Shown: positions 27,378 through 35,952 of the stretch, one piece after another
How the letters are laid out: each line of letters opens with the position of its first letter
Numbering within the stretch: the first letter of the stretch is position 1
Notes under the pieces: model-generated
The model's database searches: none
Told to the model about the DNA's origin: nothing
What the model saw: the letters and a program-made list of their open reading frames with translations, nothing else
Assembly: GCF_007752135.1 (NCBI RefSeq)
Contig: NZ_CP036298.1
Location: 5,704,859 to 5,768,858 of the forward strand
Direction: 5' to 3'
From: Aureliella helgolandensis
GTDB lineage: Bacteria > Planctomycetota > Planctomycetia > Pirellulales > Pirellulaceae
Length of the DNA: 64,000 bases
Translations under genes and position numbers: made by a program

Positions 27378-28292
27378 ATGACAAGCACAAAACGCAAAAT
27401 CGAAGACCTAACCTCTCATCTCGACGAGTCGATGGGTAAGAGAAACGAAGGATTGCCTTTAGGGTTGGTTCCACAGTTCAGTCCGGTACCATCTCCGAAA
27501 GACATTGGGCGTCAGTCAGTTCGCGGATTCGGCGAAGTTCTCTTGGAACAGGTTGTTGTTGACCCGACACAGCCTCGAACCGTTTTTGAGCCAGCCGAAA
27601 TTGAACGCCTAGCTCAAAGCATTCGAGACAAAGGCCAGTTGCAGCCAATTCGCGTTCGCTGGGATAGCCAACTCGAAAAATGGGCGATCATTGCAGGCGA
27701 GCGTCGATTCAGAGCGACTCAGGCTGCGGGTCTGAAATCGATACAATGCTATTTCCATGAGGGCGAGATCTCAGAATCAGAAATCCTCGAGCAGCAAATG
27801 ATCGAGAACCTACTACGCGAAGACTTGCGTCCCATGGAAGAAGCCAACGCCTATGCAACGCTCATGAAACTCAACACGTGGAATGGCAAACAAGTTGCTT
27901 CCGCGTTGCGCGTTTCGCCATCACGCGTCAGTCGAGGGCTCGCTCTGCTCGATCTTCCCCAAGAGATGCAGCAGCAAATCGAGTCGGGCGAGCTACCGAA
28001 GTCGGTTGCCTACGAGCTTTCCAAGTTACCGAATGAACAGCAACAGTGGGCCGCGTATGCTCAAAAGGAGAGCCAGCCACTTTCAGTCAATAACACTAGA
28101 CGAAAAGTAAAGCAGCGACAAGGAAAAGCCCCCATTCCGCGAGGAGTGAAGCAGACCTTCTTGACCGAGGGAGAGTGGACAGTAACCGTTGCATCCAAGC
28201 GGAAGGGCAACTACCACGAAATCGAAGAAGCCCTACTGGAGGCACTTCAGGAAGTGCGCCTACGTATCGACAATAATGTGCATCTGGGATGA
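27378..28292 (+). CDS. parB: ParB-type partition protein
   Basis: A ParB N-terminal CTP-binding domain occupies about residues 50-145 (VDPTQPRTVFEP, LQPIRVRW, IIAGERRFRATQAAGL, EQQMIENLLREDL). The central HTH follows (GKQVASALRVSPSRVSRGLALLDLP, about 165-200). The C-terminal part is shorter and basic, with a helical dimerisation-like end (EIEEALLEALQEVRLRI). ParB loads at parS and stimulates ParA. I found no parS-like palindrome by eye. Length (304) and spacing from parA are normal. Confidence 0.92.
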   Translation: MTSTKRKIEDLTSHLDESMGKRNEGLPLGLVPQFSPVPSPKDIGRQSVRGFGEVLLEQVVVDPTQPRTVFEPAEIERLAQSIRDKGQLQPIRVRWDSQLEKWAIIAGERRFRATQAAGLKSIQCYFHEGEISESEILEQQMIENLLREDLRPMEEANAYATLMKLNTWNGKQVASALRVSPSRVSRGLALLDLPQEMQQQIESGELPKSVAYELSKLPNEQQQWAAYAQKESQPLSVNNTRRKVKQRQGKAPIPRGVKQTFLTEGEWTVTVASKRKGNYHEIEEALLEALQEVRLRIDNNVHLG

Positions 28293-28344
28293 GAAATGAC
28301 CTAGGTGCTTTACTTTGATGTTCAAGACGTGGTACATCTGATCC

Positions 28345-28578
28345 ATGTTAAAGTCATTTGTTGGATCATATAACGCAACTGGTTTGCATTCGCTTCACAC
28401 CGAAGACGGACTTCGACTAAAACACATATCGCGCGAGGGCGGTACCATTCCATTCTGGGCAATACTGGAATCGGACGTGGTACCTCACATTGAGCGTGCA
28501 TTGTGGATAGGAGACCGTAGGACTGCGCTTGCAATCCTCGCAAGAAACGCGAAGGATGCGGGGAGCATCCTCGACTGA
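28345..28578 (+). CDS. Small protein of unknown function
   Basis: A 77-codon ORF lies between parB and the membrane-protein gene on the same strand. The product reads like a folded small domain (GLRLKHISREGGTIPFWAIL, IERALWIGDRRTALAILARN), but no family is recognised. No strong ribosome-binding site is visible, so it is uncertain. Confidence 0.4.
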   Translation: MLKSFVGSYNATGLHSLHTEDGLRLKHISREGGTIPFWAILESDVVPHIERALWIGDRRTALAILARNAKDAGSILD

Positions 28579-28658
28579 GCAAACTTGCTCTTGCGCAACA
28601 GACTAAAAGGTGCTCAATTGGCGCCGTGGCATTCATTTGTGCATAGTTGGATTGAATC

Positions 28659-29549
28659 ATGCATCCAGTACTCGGGAAAAATAGCGTCCGGAGCGTTGTT
28701 GCGGCCGGTGGCGTAATACTCGCTGGTATTTGTGTGACCTGGTGGCTTGCGTCGCCGAGACTGCAGCTAGCCCTGGTCACAGTTCTTCTCTTGGTAAATA
28801 TTCTTCTGACATTACGTGGCACGGCCAGACTGCGCGAAGGTTCTACTCTGCCAGGCAGTGTAGAGACTCTTATGCAACTCGCCAAATCGCCAGGAATCGC
28901 CAGTATCCACGACTCGATAGCTTCTTCCTTACTGACCATCGCATCAAGAAAAGACCCAATTTATTGCCGTCTAGCAGTTCAGAGCCTTGAGACTCTGGCC
29001 TTAAATTGCCAGCGGCTGGCGATGGGCACCATCGAGTACCCGTCAACCGAATCCTGGCGGGTAGTCTACGAAGAGCTTCTCCGCAGCCCAGGACTGTATC
29101 TCTATCGAAGCGTATCTTTCGTCGAAACGCAGCACTACTGGCAAGACGGCCCCGGTCGCCAGAGTACGCTTCTGAACCTGGAGTTGCACGACAAGGGTAC
29201 CGTCAACATTGAACGGATAGTGATTGTCGCTGACCATCTCTGGGAAATGGACGGATTCATCAGCGACCCCATTCGCAATTGGTTGGACGAACAACACCAG
29301 CATGGCATTTGGCTCAGGGTCGTCCGGGAATCTGAGCTAGCTGGTGAAAGTGACTTAGTTTCTGATTTTGGAATCTATGGAACTCGAGCTGTTGGTACGC
29401 AATTGGCTGACGTGAGTGGACGTACGGCCCGGTTCGTTTTGTGTTTCGATTTCGAACGTGTTGAACAAGCCGAGGAGACCTGGAAGCGGCTCGAGGTTTT
29501 TTCCAAACCTTATCGAGACATACTGGATCGAACAAACGGATCACGCTAG
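28659..29549 (+). CDS. Unknown protein with two N-terminal membrane segments
   Basis: Two hydrophobic helices (VVAAGGVILAGICVTWWLA and LQLALVTVLLLVNILLTL, residues about 10-55) precede a soluble domain of about 235 residues. This has strands such as PGLYLYRSVSFVETQHYW, IERIVIVADHLWEMDGF and TARFVLCFDFERVEQAEE. No family is recognised. The gene is followed 24 bases later by an aminotransferase-like gene on the same strand; the pair probably forms one unit. The function is unknown. Confidence 0.6.
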   Translation: MHPVLGKNSVRSVVAAGGVILAGICVTWWLASPRLQLALVTVLLLVNILLTLRGTARLREGSTLPGSVETLMQLAKSPGIASIHDSIASSLLTIASRKDPIYCRLAVQSLETLALNCQRLAMGTIEYPSTESWRVVYEELLRSPGLYLYRSVSFVETQHYWQDGPGRQSTLLNLELHDKGTVNIERIVIVADHLWEMDGFISDPIRNWLDEQHQHGIWLRVVRESELAGESDLVSDFGIYGTRAVGTQLADVSGRTARFVLCFDFERVEQAEETWKRLEVFSKPYRDILDRTNGSR

Positions 29550-29573
29550 GATCAAAGGAGAAGTCAGAACTCT

Positions 29574-30797
29574 TTGAAAGGTTTCTTGACGTTGCAGAAC
29601 GTGCTGTATCTCGATACGGCACGGCTGGGGCGAATGTCACCTCGAGCTTGCCGTGCCACCATAGATTTTGCTCGTTTGTCTCACGAGCACGGCTCGACGC
29701 TGTACTCAGATGACTTCATCCAAAGCGGCTGTGAATCTCTTCCGAAAACAATCCGTGAACGATACCCCGGTCTTCGTGATTGGCACGGGCCGTCCAGGCT
29801 CGCAGATCGGCTTCAGTCGCTAGCCTCCGCAAAGGCTGACTGGCGAGTCCTACTTGCCGCACGGTCAGCCAACGTGATGAAGTTTGCGGCGCGCCTGCAG
29901 TTCGGGCAGTGTCGCAAAGTGTTGATCACCGATCTGACCTGGCCGTCCTACGAAGCCATACTTTGCCGTCAACAGAAGCGGTCTGGCAATGGGATTCACA
30001 AAGTTGCGGTGCTCGCGAGCCTGTTGCAAGACAAATGCAGTATGGATGAAGTATTCGACCGTCTAGCCGCGCAATATGCCGAACACAAGTGCGATGGATT
30101 GTTTTTGCCGTTGGTCGACAATCGTGGCATCCACCTTCCAATCCGGAAGTTGGTGGATCGTATTCGGAGGAACGCCGAAATCCGCTTCTGCGTAGTCGAT
30201 GCGGCGCAAGCACTACATCATGTCCCACTGAATCTGCACGAAGATTACTGCGACTTCGTTGTCGCTGGTTGCCACAAATGGCTTTGCGCCCACACACCTT
30301 TGGGACTGGGATTCTATGGGCGCCAGCGATCCCGAGAATTTATTGGGGAATCGCTCGATCGTTGGCTACAAGATGGATCGATGGATGACCCACTTCTGAG
30401 CTACTTTCGTGAGCTAACCACGGGAGAATCACATCCCTTTGGTGAAACCGTGCCTGTTCTACCGATGCTGACTGCCAACGGGGCCGCCATCGATGCTGAT
30501 GAGCAGACACACGAGCGATTCCAATCTCAGAATCGACGATCGATTGTTGAGTTGATCCAAGAATCAAATTGGGAACTCGTTCTGCCAACCTCCGAGTTTC
30601 AAAGTCAAATACTACTTGCAAGACCGAGAGGAAAAGCTCCATCGCGATCGGCAAACGGAATTCGCCAGGCTTTTTTGGTACGCGGTATCGCACTAACAGC
30701 TTATGACGATGGAACCGTTAGAGTTGCGATCCCCAAGCATGTACTCAGCCACGAAGTGCTGACGCATTTACATGACACGTTCAAGCAAATTGGCTGA
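29574..30797 (+). CDS. Class V aminotransferase-like PLP enzyme
   Basis: The 407-residue product has the fold-type I PLP signature of class V aminotransferases and cysteine-desulfurase relatives. It starts with VLYLDTARLGRMSP, has FCVVDAAQALHHVPLNL (the Asp binding the pyridine nitrogen, about 208) and VVAGCHKWLCAHTPLG (Lys, about 233, expected to bind PLP), then a C-terminal domain ending RVAIPKHVLS. Substrate unknown. The start is TTG (AAAGGAG about 13 bases upstream); no ATG fits better. Its presence on a plasmid-like segment next to a membrane protein suggests an accessory pathway, for example modification of a small molecule. Confidence 0.75.
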   Translation: MKGFLTLQNVLYLDTARLGRMSPRACRATIDFARLSHEHGSTLYSDDFIQSGCESLPKTIRERYPGLRDWHGPSRLADRLQSLASAKADWRVLLAARSANVMKFAARLQFGQCRKVLITDLTWPSYEAILCRQQKRSGNGIHKVAVLASLLQDKCSMDEVFDRLAAQYAEHKCDGLFLPLVDNRGIHLPIRKLVDRIRRNAEIRFCVVDAAQALHHVPLNLHEDYCDFVVAGCHKWLCAHTPLGLGFYGRQRSREFIGESLDRWLQDGSMDDPLLSYFRELTTGESHPFGETVPVLPMLTANGAAIDADEQTHERFQSQNRRSIVELIQESNWELVLPTSEFQSQILLARPRGKAPSRSANGIRQAFLVRGIALTAYDDGTVRVAIPKHVLSHEVLTHLHDTFKQIG

Positions 30798-30865
30798 GGA
30801 ACAGCTAGCAATCTGGCTTCTACTCCGAATTTCATCGGGGCAGGGAAATAGTTTTTCTCCGTCAG

Positions 30866-30958
30866 CCTTCTGATCATATCACGGCGTTCAAGGTCCGCTC
30901 CGTCTTCGCCGTCGCTGCTGCTTTCGCTGCGCGAAAGGCTCCACCTTGACCTGCCGTG
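30866..30958 (+). ncRNA. Structured leader element, copy 2
   Basis: This is the second copy of the element at 12693-12783. Outer helices (CACGGC/GCCGTG and CAAGGT/ACCTTG) are identical. The inner hairpin is CTTTCGC-tgc-GCGAAAG at 30921-30937, a compensatory change relative to copy 1. The part between (30899-30915) differs freely. The ATG of the ArdC-like gene is 87 bases downstream, almost the same spacing as copy 1. Confidence 0.6.
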
Positions 30959-31045
30959 TCACAAGAGATCTCGGCAACGGCATGCCACCTGAATGAACTA
31001 ACGGAAGCTGCAAGGCCGCAAGCGGCACAATCAAGGACGAACACT

Positions 31046-31837
31046 ATGAACAAGGAACAAGCACAGAAGGCAACAGAAACTGCATTGCAAGACTTAGTAA
31101 AGGCATTGGAACAAGGCAAGAGTGATGAACTGATTAAATACCTCACTTGCATGAGTCGGTTCCACCAATACTCACTTCGCAACTTGCTGCTCATTTCGCA
31201 CCAACAGCCCGACGCGACCCAGGTCGCGGGATTTCACACTTGGCGAAAACTCAAACGATCCGTTCGCAAGGGTGAGAAAGGAATCGCTATCCTCGCTCCA
31301 CTGGCGTTTCGCAAGAAGACGAAGGGATCGCCCAAAGATGAAAGCGAGCAAGCTATCGCTGGCTTTCGAGTTGTTCATGTTTTCGATATCAAACAAACAG
31401 ACGGGCCCCAGCTTCCAGAGCTTATAACACCGACAGGCGACCCCGGTATTGCACTTGCTCAATTGGAGGATGTGATTCGCGGTAATGGAATAGAGCTCGA
31501 CAGCCAGGATCTGCCGTCAGACACCCACGGCTGCTCAATGGGCGGAAAGATCATTGTCAACTGCAACCTGAGCGCTGCGGAAAGATTCAGTGTGCTGGCT
31601 CACGAGCTAGCGCACGAGTGGTTGGCACACCACTCGGCAAGGTGTCAGGACGTACGTATCCGCGAAACGGAAGCCGAGGCCGTGGCCTTTGTCGTGGGCA
31701 CTGCACATGGAATCAACTGCGAGCAGAGTTCGGCAGATTACATCCAGCTCTACCGAGGCGATTCAGAGGCACTCTCACGTTCGTTGAAAGAAATCCAGCG
31801 TGTGGCTAGTCGGATCCTGCAGGAAATCGCCAGTTAG
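31046..31837 (+). CDS. ArdC-like antirestriction protein with zinc-peptidase domain
   Basis: The N-terminal ~115 residues match the ArdC ssDNA-binding domain (FHQYSLRNLLLISHQQPDATQVAGFHTWRKL, RKGEKGIAILAPL, RVVHVFDIKQTDG). The C-terminal half is an ImmA/IrrE-like metallopeptidase with VLAHELAHEWLAHH (about residue 187) and a downstream Glu in ETEAEAVAFVV. ArdC proteins travel on conjugative plasmids and protect incoming DNA from restriction or assist its entry. ATG 31046 is preferred; the frame opens at GTG 30956, but those codons overlap the structured leader. Confidence 0.88.
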   Translation: MNKEQAQKATETALQDLVKALEQGKSDELIKYLTCMSRFHQYSLRNLLLISHQQPDATQVAGFHTWRKLKRSVRKGEKGIAILAPLAFRKKTKGSPKDESEQAIAGFRVVHVFDIKQTDGPQLPELITPTGDPGIALAQLEDVIRGNGIELDSQDLPSDTHGCSMGGKIIVNCNLSAAERFSVLAHELAHEWLAHHSARCQDVRIRETEAEAVAFVVGTAHGINCEQSSADYIQLYRGDSEALSRSLKEIQRVASRILQEIAS

Positions 31838-31929
31838 ACCGTAACGCTCAGGGGTTTGTACTCAGGTCCAGGGGAGGCATGTTGAATTCCTCTGGATTCT
31901 GAGTCGATTTCACCCTGGAGGTAGCCTAA

Positions 31930-33369
31930 ATGGTCAAGCACATTGAGAGTCATGATCGGCCAGCAGTGCTGGTCGACACTAGCCAACGGAATGCGTCCGC
32001 AGCCGACACGAATTCGCAGTCACCGTTCGAGCTCTCACCCAAGCAATTCAAACGGAATTTGACGAAAGCGTTGAAGGCGGCTCTGCCTTTTCAGGCCATT
32101 GGCGAAGGTCAGGCGGACGCGAAAGCCATGTTTGGCCAGTATGTCGACAGTCTCGCCAAACTCGAGGAATGTCAACAGGAGGTCCGGGGTTTTGTGAACC
32201 GCATGAAGTCGACCAATGTCAGTTACGAGGTTTTCGAAGGGCTAGATGATATCCGTGACAAGCTTGAGAGCGAAGTTACGTCGGATTTTAAAATTAGGCT
32301 CACCCAGCCTCTACACACAGGTACGGCAGAACTGGCGGCGAAATCAACAGCAGAGGTACGCCAGGAGTTGAACGAATCTTTGCACCGAGCGGTCGTCCGC
32401 ACCGTCGATCAATTGATCGCGGGACTCGACAATCTCGTGGACAAAAAGGTCGTGGGGTTGGTTACTTGGACCAGTCAAAACACAGTTCGGTACGACTTTT
32501 TTGAACGCCTTGTTTCTGTGGGTGGTCGCACGACGGAGTTTAGCCGAGGAGAAGCGGCATCGAGTGCGAACAGTCCTACGGGATGGGTACGCAGATTAAC
32601 AAAGCGCGATGAGTGCGATGTCACCTGTCGTCGACAACGCCATATTCATGAAGCGATTGATGCGTTCCAGACTGGCTTAGACAACACCCAGGTCATAATG
32701 CCGCCAAAAGTTGTGGCGCTCTGCGAGGCGGTACCTAACTGGCTGCGCTCGGAATTCGTAGTTCTTGATGGTTACCTGATCCGGCAAAATATCCATGAAG
32801 AAGTGATTATCCGGAGCAAAGTTGTCGCGGAAACGCACCAAGAAGTCGTCGTTCACGGCTTAGAGCCGGGTGTGGTTTGCGGCTACTACGTGTTCGCAGG
32901 ATGGGGTCCCGCCGAAATCGACGATGAGAAAGAGCGGCGAAGTATCGAGAAGGCAACTCGATTCGAACCTTTCTGGTTAGTCTCCGCCGCTGGTCTTCAG
33001 CTATTGGCGCTGGTTCTTGCTTCCTTTCAGCTGGCTCAATTTGCGACCCTTGTGTTTATGGCATCCGTAGGCTGCATGTTTGGGGCTGCGATTCAGATCG
33101 ACGCCATAGATTTCAAGAAATCGGTCCCATCAATCGGTAGCAACACTTATGTACCGCCCCGAGCAAGATGGCTCTCTCTGCTCGGCTTCAGTTTTGTCGC
33201 TTCTGCGTCGGTGACACTAGGCGGAATCCAACTCATGCTCGCGCCGGTCACTATTGGTATTAGGGTGGTCGCAGGAATACTGATACTTGCAGGTGCAATT
33301 TCAGTAGTGGCGCTTCGCGACTTTCCATTGCAGGTTCTCAAGCCATCTAGAAAAGGACCGAAGCAATGA
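31930..33369 (+). CDS. Unknown protein with C-terminal membrane segments
   Basis: The 479-residue product has a soluble helical N-terminal part of about 340 residues (SLAKLEECQQEVRGFVNRM, DKLESEV, LNESLHRAVVRTVDQLIAGLDNL). About four hydrophobic helices follow between residues 350 and 465 (LVSAAGLQLLALVLASF, ATLVFMASVGCMFGAA, SLLGFSFVASASVTLGG, VVAGILILAGAISVVAL). No family is recognised. GGAGG precedes the ATG. It opens a long operon in which most following genes overlap, and its last four bases are shared with the next gene (ATGA). Confidence 0.65.
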   Translation: MVKHIESHDRPAVLVDTSQRNASAADTNSQSPFELSPKQFKRNLTKALKAALPFQAIGEGQADAKAMFGQYVDSLAKLEECQQEVRGFVNRMKSTNVSYEVFEGLDDIRDKLESEVTSDFKIRLTQPLHTGTAELAAKSTAEVRQELNESLHRAVVRTVDQLIAGLDNLVDKKVVGLVTWTSQNTVRYDFFERLVSVGGRTTEFSRGEAASSANSPTGWVRRLTKRDECDVTCRRQRHIHEAIDAFQTGLDNTQVIMPPKVVALCEAVPNWLRSEFVVLDGYLIRQNIHEEVIIRSKVVAETHQEVVVHGLEPGVVCGYYVFAGWGPAEIDDEKERRSIEKATRFEPFWLVSAAGLQLLALVLASFQLAQFATLVFMASVGCMFGAAIQIDAIDFKKSVPSIGSNTYVPPRARWLSLLGFSFVASASVTLGGIQLMLAPVTIGIRVVAGILILAGAISVVALRDFPLQVLKPSRKGPKQ

Positions 33370-34724
33370 ACGAAGAAACGCAAAACGCACGCCGACTAAA
33401 ACTGCAGGCGATTTGGTCACTAGTGTCGCTAGCATTCATCCTTCCCATTGCTTACTACGTTGGTTACTACTGGGAGAGCTATGTCGAGTATCCGTATATC
33501 AAGAACATTTCATCAACGAAAGGGGGACGACCAGATGCGAGCGTGGTTTCCACGCCCCCCGCGCACACGCTGCTGCGATCGACGGAGGCCGGAGAGACGT
33601 CTTCCGAAGTACTTCTCGAAGCACAGCGTGCAGAGGCAGTTTCGGCCGAGACGAACCGCGCGTTGCGTCGGGCGCGGTTTGTGAAGCTACTTGCATTCGC
33701 AAGCAAGACACAGAACGAAGTGACCGAGGTCATCACGCAGGTGCGCTCGTTGGAAGAGTTAGAGAATCAGATTGAAAGCGGGGACGCCGGAAAGAGGATT
33801 TCTGCGGATGGCGCTTTGGTCAGCAGCTATGCAGCAATCAGCAAACTGCCAGTACCAAACTTGGTAGACGCTACCGAATGGCAGCGACAATGTTTGACGG
33901 CAGCCGCTCCGCTTAGGGATGCATCGGACGAGGATCAAGCGAACTTCGTTGTTCAACCAGAGCTTCAGTCCTTCCTCAGTGAACTTTACGAAAACGCGGT
34001 GAAGGCGAACGAGCAGATTCGAAATCGACGGGCGGAACTGCAATTGCTGGTCGAATCCAGTCGTAGCCTAAAACCTTCTGAGGTTCCGTTGCGGACACGC
34101 GTACTAAAGAACGAGCAAGACTTAATCGCCAAAGGAATGGAGATTGGAGCCAAGACACGCGAGGAGGCGATCGTCGATCAAGCTCGCCAGCATGCAGAAC
34201 ACCTAGGTCAGGAGCGGACCCTAACACTGGCGGCCATCAATACGGTCGAGGTGGAGAAAGAGCGGCTCAAACGGATGGCCGCTGATAAAGAACTAGCCGA
34301 CCTAACTCGCATTCAAGCGGTTGCTGAGAGTCAGCAGCTCGCGGAAAAGTTGCAATCGGAATACCAAGAGGACTTGCCAGAAATACAACAACTGCTGAAG
34401 CCATTCCTGGATACGGGCGACTCAACGCAACCAGGGGCAGTCAATTGGGACCCGGGTGTTCAGATGTTCGCAACCGATTCGTACCGTCCGATTTCCTATG
34501 GTTCTCTGTCGAGCTGTTCGGCTTTGGACGACAACGATGATTCTCTGCGTCGATTGCACTACATAGGTGGGTGTTTCTACAACCGCCGTAAGAAAGGCGC
34601 ATTTCCTACATATTCTGACCATGGCACTTTCGATCCATCGGTCAAGTCCAAGCTGGAGCGGGCTCGCGAGCTTCTCTTGAAATATGGCGACCTGTTGGTT
34701 CAGGAACGGAAACTTCGCGAGTGA
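33366..34724 (+). CDS. Unknown single-span membrane protein with long coiled coil
   Basis: One N-terminal membrane helix (IWSLVSLAFILPIAYYVGYYW, about residues 13-33) is followed by a long charged helical region (about 75-340) with coiled-coil character (EVLLEAQRAEAVSAETN, ELENQIESGD, KERLKRMAADKELADLTR). A globular tail of about 100 residues contains two Cys (SLSSCSALDD and YIGGCFYNRRK). ATGA overlap with the preceding gene implies coupled translation and joint function, perhaps a membrane-anchored scaffold. No family is recognised. Confidence 0.65.
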   Translation: MNEETQNARRLKLQAIWSLVSLAFILPIAYYVGYYWESYVEYPYIKNISSTKGGRPDASVVSTPPAHTLLRSTEAGETSSEVLLEAQRAEAVSAETNRALRRARFVKLLAFASKTQNEVTEVITQVRSLEELENQIESGDAGKRISADGALVSSYAAISKLPVPNLVDATEWQRQCLTAAAPLRDASDEDQANFVVQPELQSFLSELYENAVKANEQIRNRRAELQLLVESSRSLKPSEVPLRTRVLKNEQDLIAKGMEIGAKTREEAIVDQARQHAEHLGQERTLTLAAINTVEVEKERLKRMAADKELADLTRIQAVAESQQLAEKLQSEYQEDLPEIQQLLKPFLDTGDSTQPGAVNWDPGVQMFATDSYRPISYGSLSSCSALDDNDDSLRRLHYIGGCFYNRRKKGAFPTYSDHGTFDPSVKSKLERARELLLKYGDLLVQERKLRE

Positions 34725-34948
34725 GGCGAATCGCACGCATCGTTTTCCGCACTATGCATGCGGCCAGAGGTTCGTCCAGCGTGACAAGCGAACACGCACG
34801 TTCACCCGCACGCAAACTCCTGCACTACCAAGCAGTTAGCTGCAGTCTATGGACAGCGTTTTTTGTAACCGTAAGTCGACACACCCTGGCGCCGAAGCTG
34901 CGCGGATTGCCAGTGTCTTGGACTGAGTTATCGGAGATCCCGCTATGA
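34721..34948 (+). CDS. Small unknown ORF bridging two operon genes
   Basis: 75 codons, starting with GTG in a GTGA overlap with the upstream stop and ending in an ATGA overlap with the kinase start. This double overlap is the argument for a real gene; composition (Arg/Ser rich, one weakly hydrophobic stretch) is not convincing by itself. Confidence 0.4.
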   Translation: MRRIARIVFRTMHAARGSSSVTSEHARSPARKLLHYQAVSCSLWTAFFVTVSRHTLAPKLRGLPVSWTELSEIPL

Positions 34949-35952
34949 AAAAGCATCACAAAATAGTGCACGCGATGGGCCGGAAGATACGAATTCAAGG
35001 TAACACTCGCGTTCGTGGTCGCCGATATGACATCGTAGAAACACTCACGAGCAATGCTGCGCGACCACGCCTACTCTTGTTGGATCGAAACGCTGGTAGC
35101 GACGCATATCGCGTGCTTCTCACGCTCCCACGCAACTCGAACGCTGCCAATCTAATCGCAGTTTTGCGTGAGTTGCCCAAGTTTGGAGACTTACCGCGTA
35201 TCATCGACGTGGAACTTAGCCGCGACCGGGTCAGACTCGTTCTCGATTACGTGAGCGGGAGACCGCTGAGCGATTACCTGTCCGCGATCAAGTGCGGGCG
35301 CGTCGTTCGACCTTCTCCCTATGAAGTGGCAAGGCTAGTTCACCAGTTGGCTGGAAGTTTATGGAACCTCCATGAACGAGCAAACTTGGTGCACGGCGAT
35401 ATCAAACCGGCAAATTTGATCATTACTCGGAAAGCCACACGTATTTGTCTGATCGATTTCGGTAATGCTTTCCGCATTGAACAAATGGCGAGTCGCCCCG
35501 CTGGAGACGGCGTGACACCGGGTTACGCACCTCCCGAATTACAAGAGAAGCGCATTCGCGCGGATGGTCGAATTGATCAATTCTCAGCGTCAGTGCTGTT
35601 CTACGAGCTGCTAACTCTGCGATTGCCCTATGACGGACTGGGTGGCTTGGCGGGTTCGACTGCAAATTTTGCAGCATTTCGAAATTTCGAGCATTCCCTT
35701 GCTAGCGGCCACGAAGCGTATGATCTTCTGCCAAGCAGCTTGAGAGACAAATTGACCCAAGTCGTCGCGCGTGGCCTGCAATTGAATATCGAAGACCGTT
35801 TTCCCGACACGCATCAATGGCGAACAGCACTTGGAGAGCTTAGAAACAGCCTGGATTCCCAGCGGAATAGTTGGAAACAACTCAACCACTTGCGGCCGTC
35901 TGTATGGAGCATTTTCGCTCGGTTCCTGCTTCGACAGAGGCAGTCGCCATGA
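34945..35952 (+). CDS. Ser/Thr protein kinase-like protein
   Basis: The 335-residue product has the catalytic half of a Hanks-type kinase: NLVHGDIKPANLII (about residue 148; HGD in place of HRD), ICLIDFGNAFRI (about 168), then GVTPGYAPPEL as APE motif and DQFSASVLFYELLTLRLP. The N-lobe is degenerate: no Gly-rich loop or clear VAIK lysine is visible (YRVLLTLPRN lies at that position). ATP use is therefore plausible but not certain. No membrane helix or sensor domain is attached. It overlaps the HTH-pseudokinase gene by four bases, which suggests the two act together. Confidence 0.8.
   Translation: MKKHHKIVHAMGRKIRIQGNTRVRGRRYDIVETLTSNAARPRLLLLDRNAGSDAYRVLLTLPRNSNAANLIAVLRELPKFGDLPRIIDVELSRDRVRLVLDYVSGRPLSDYLSAIKCGRVVRPSPYEVARLVHQLAGSLWNLHERANLVHGDIKPANLIITRKATRICLIDFGNAFRIEQMASRPAGDGVTPGYAPPELQEKRIRADGRIDQFSASVLFYELLTLRLPYDGLGGLAGSTANFAAFRNFEHSLASGHEAYDLLPSSLRDKLTQVVARGLQLNIEDRFPDTHQWRTALGELRNSLDSQRNSWKQLNHLRPSVWSIFARFLLRQRQSP

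Noticed and set aside
26169-28292. parS site
   Set aside because: I looked for a palindrome of parS type near parAB and found none convincing.
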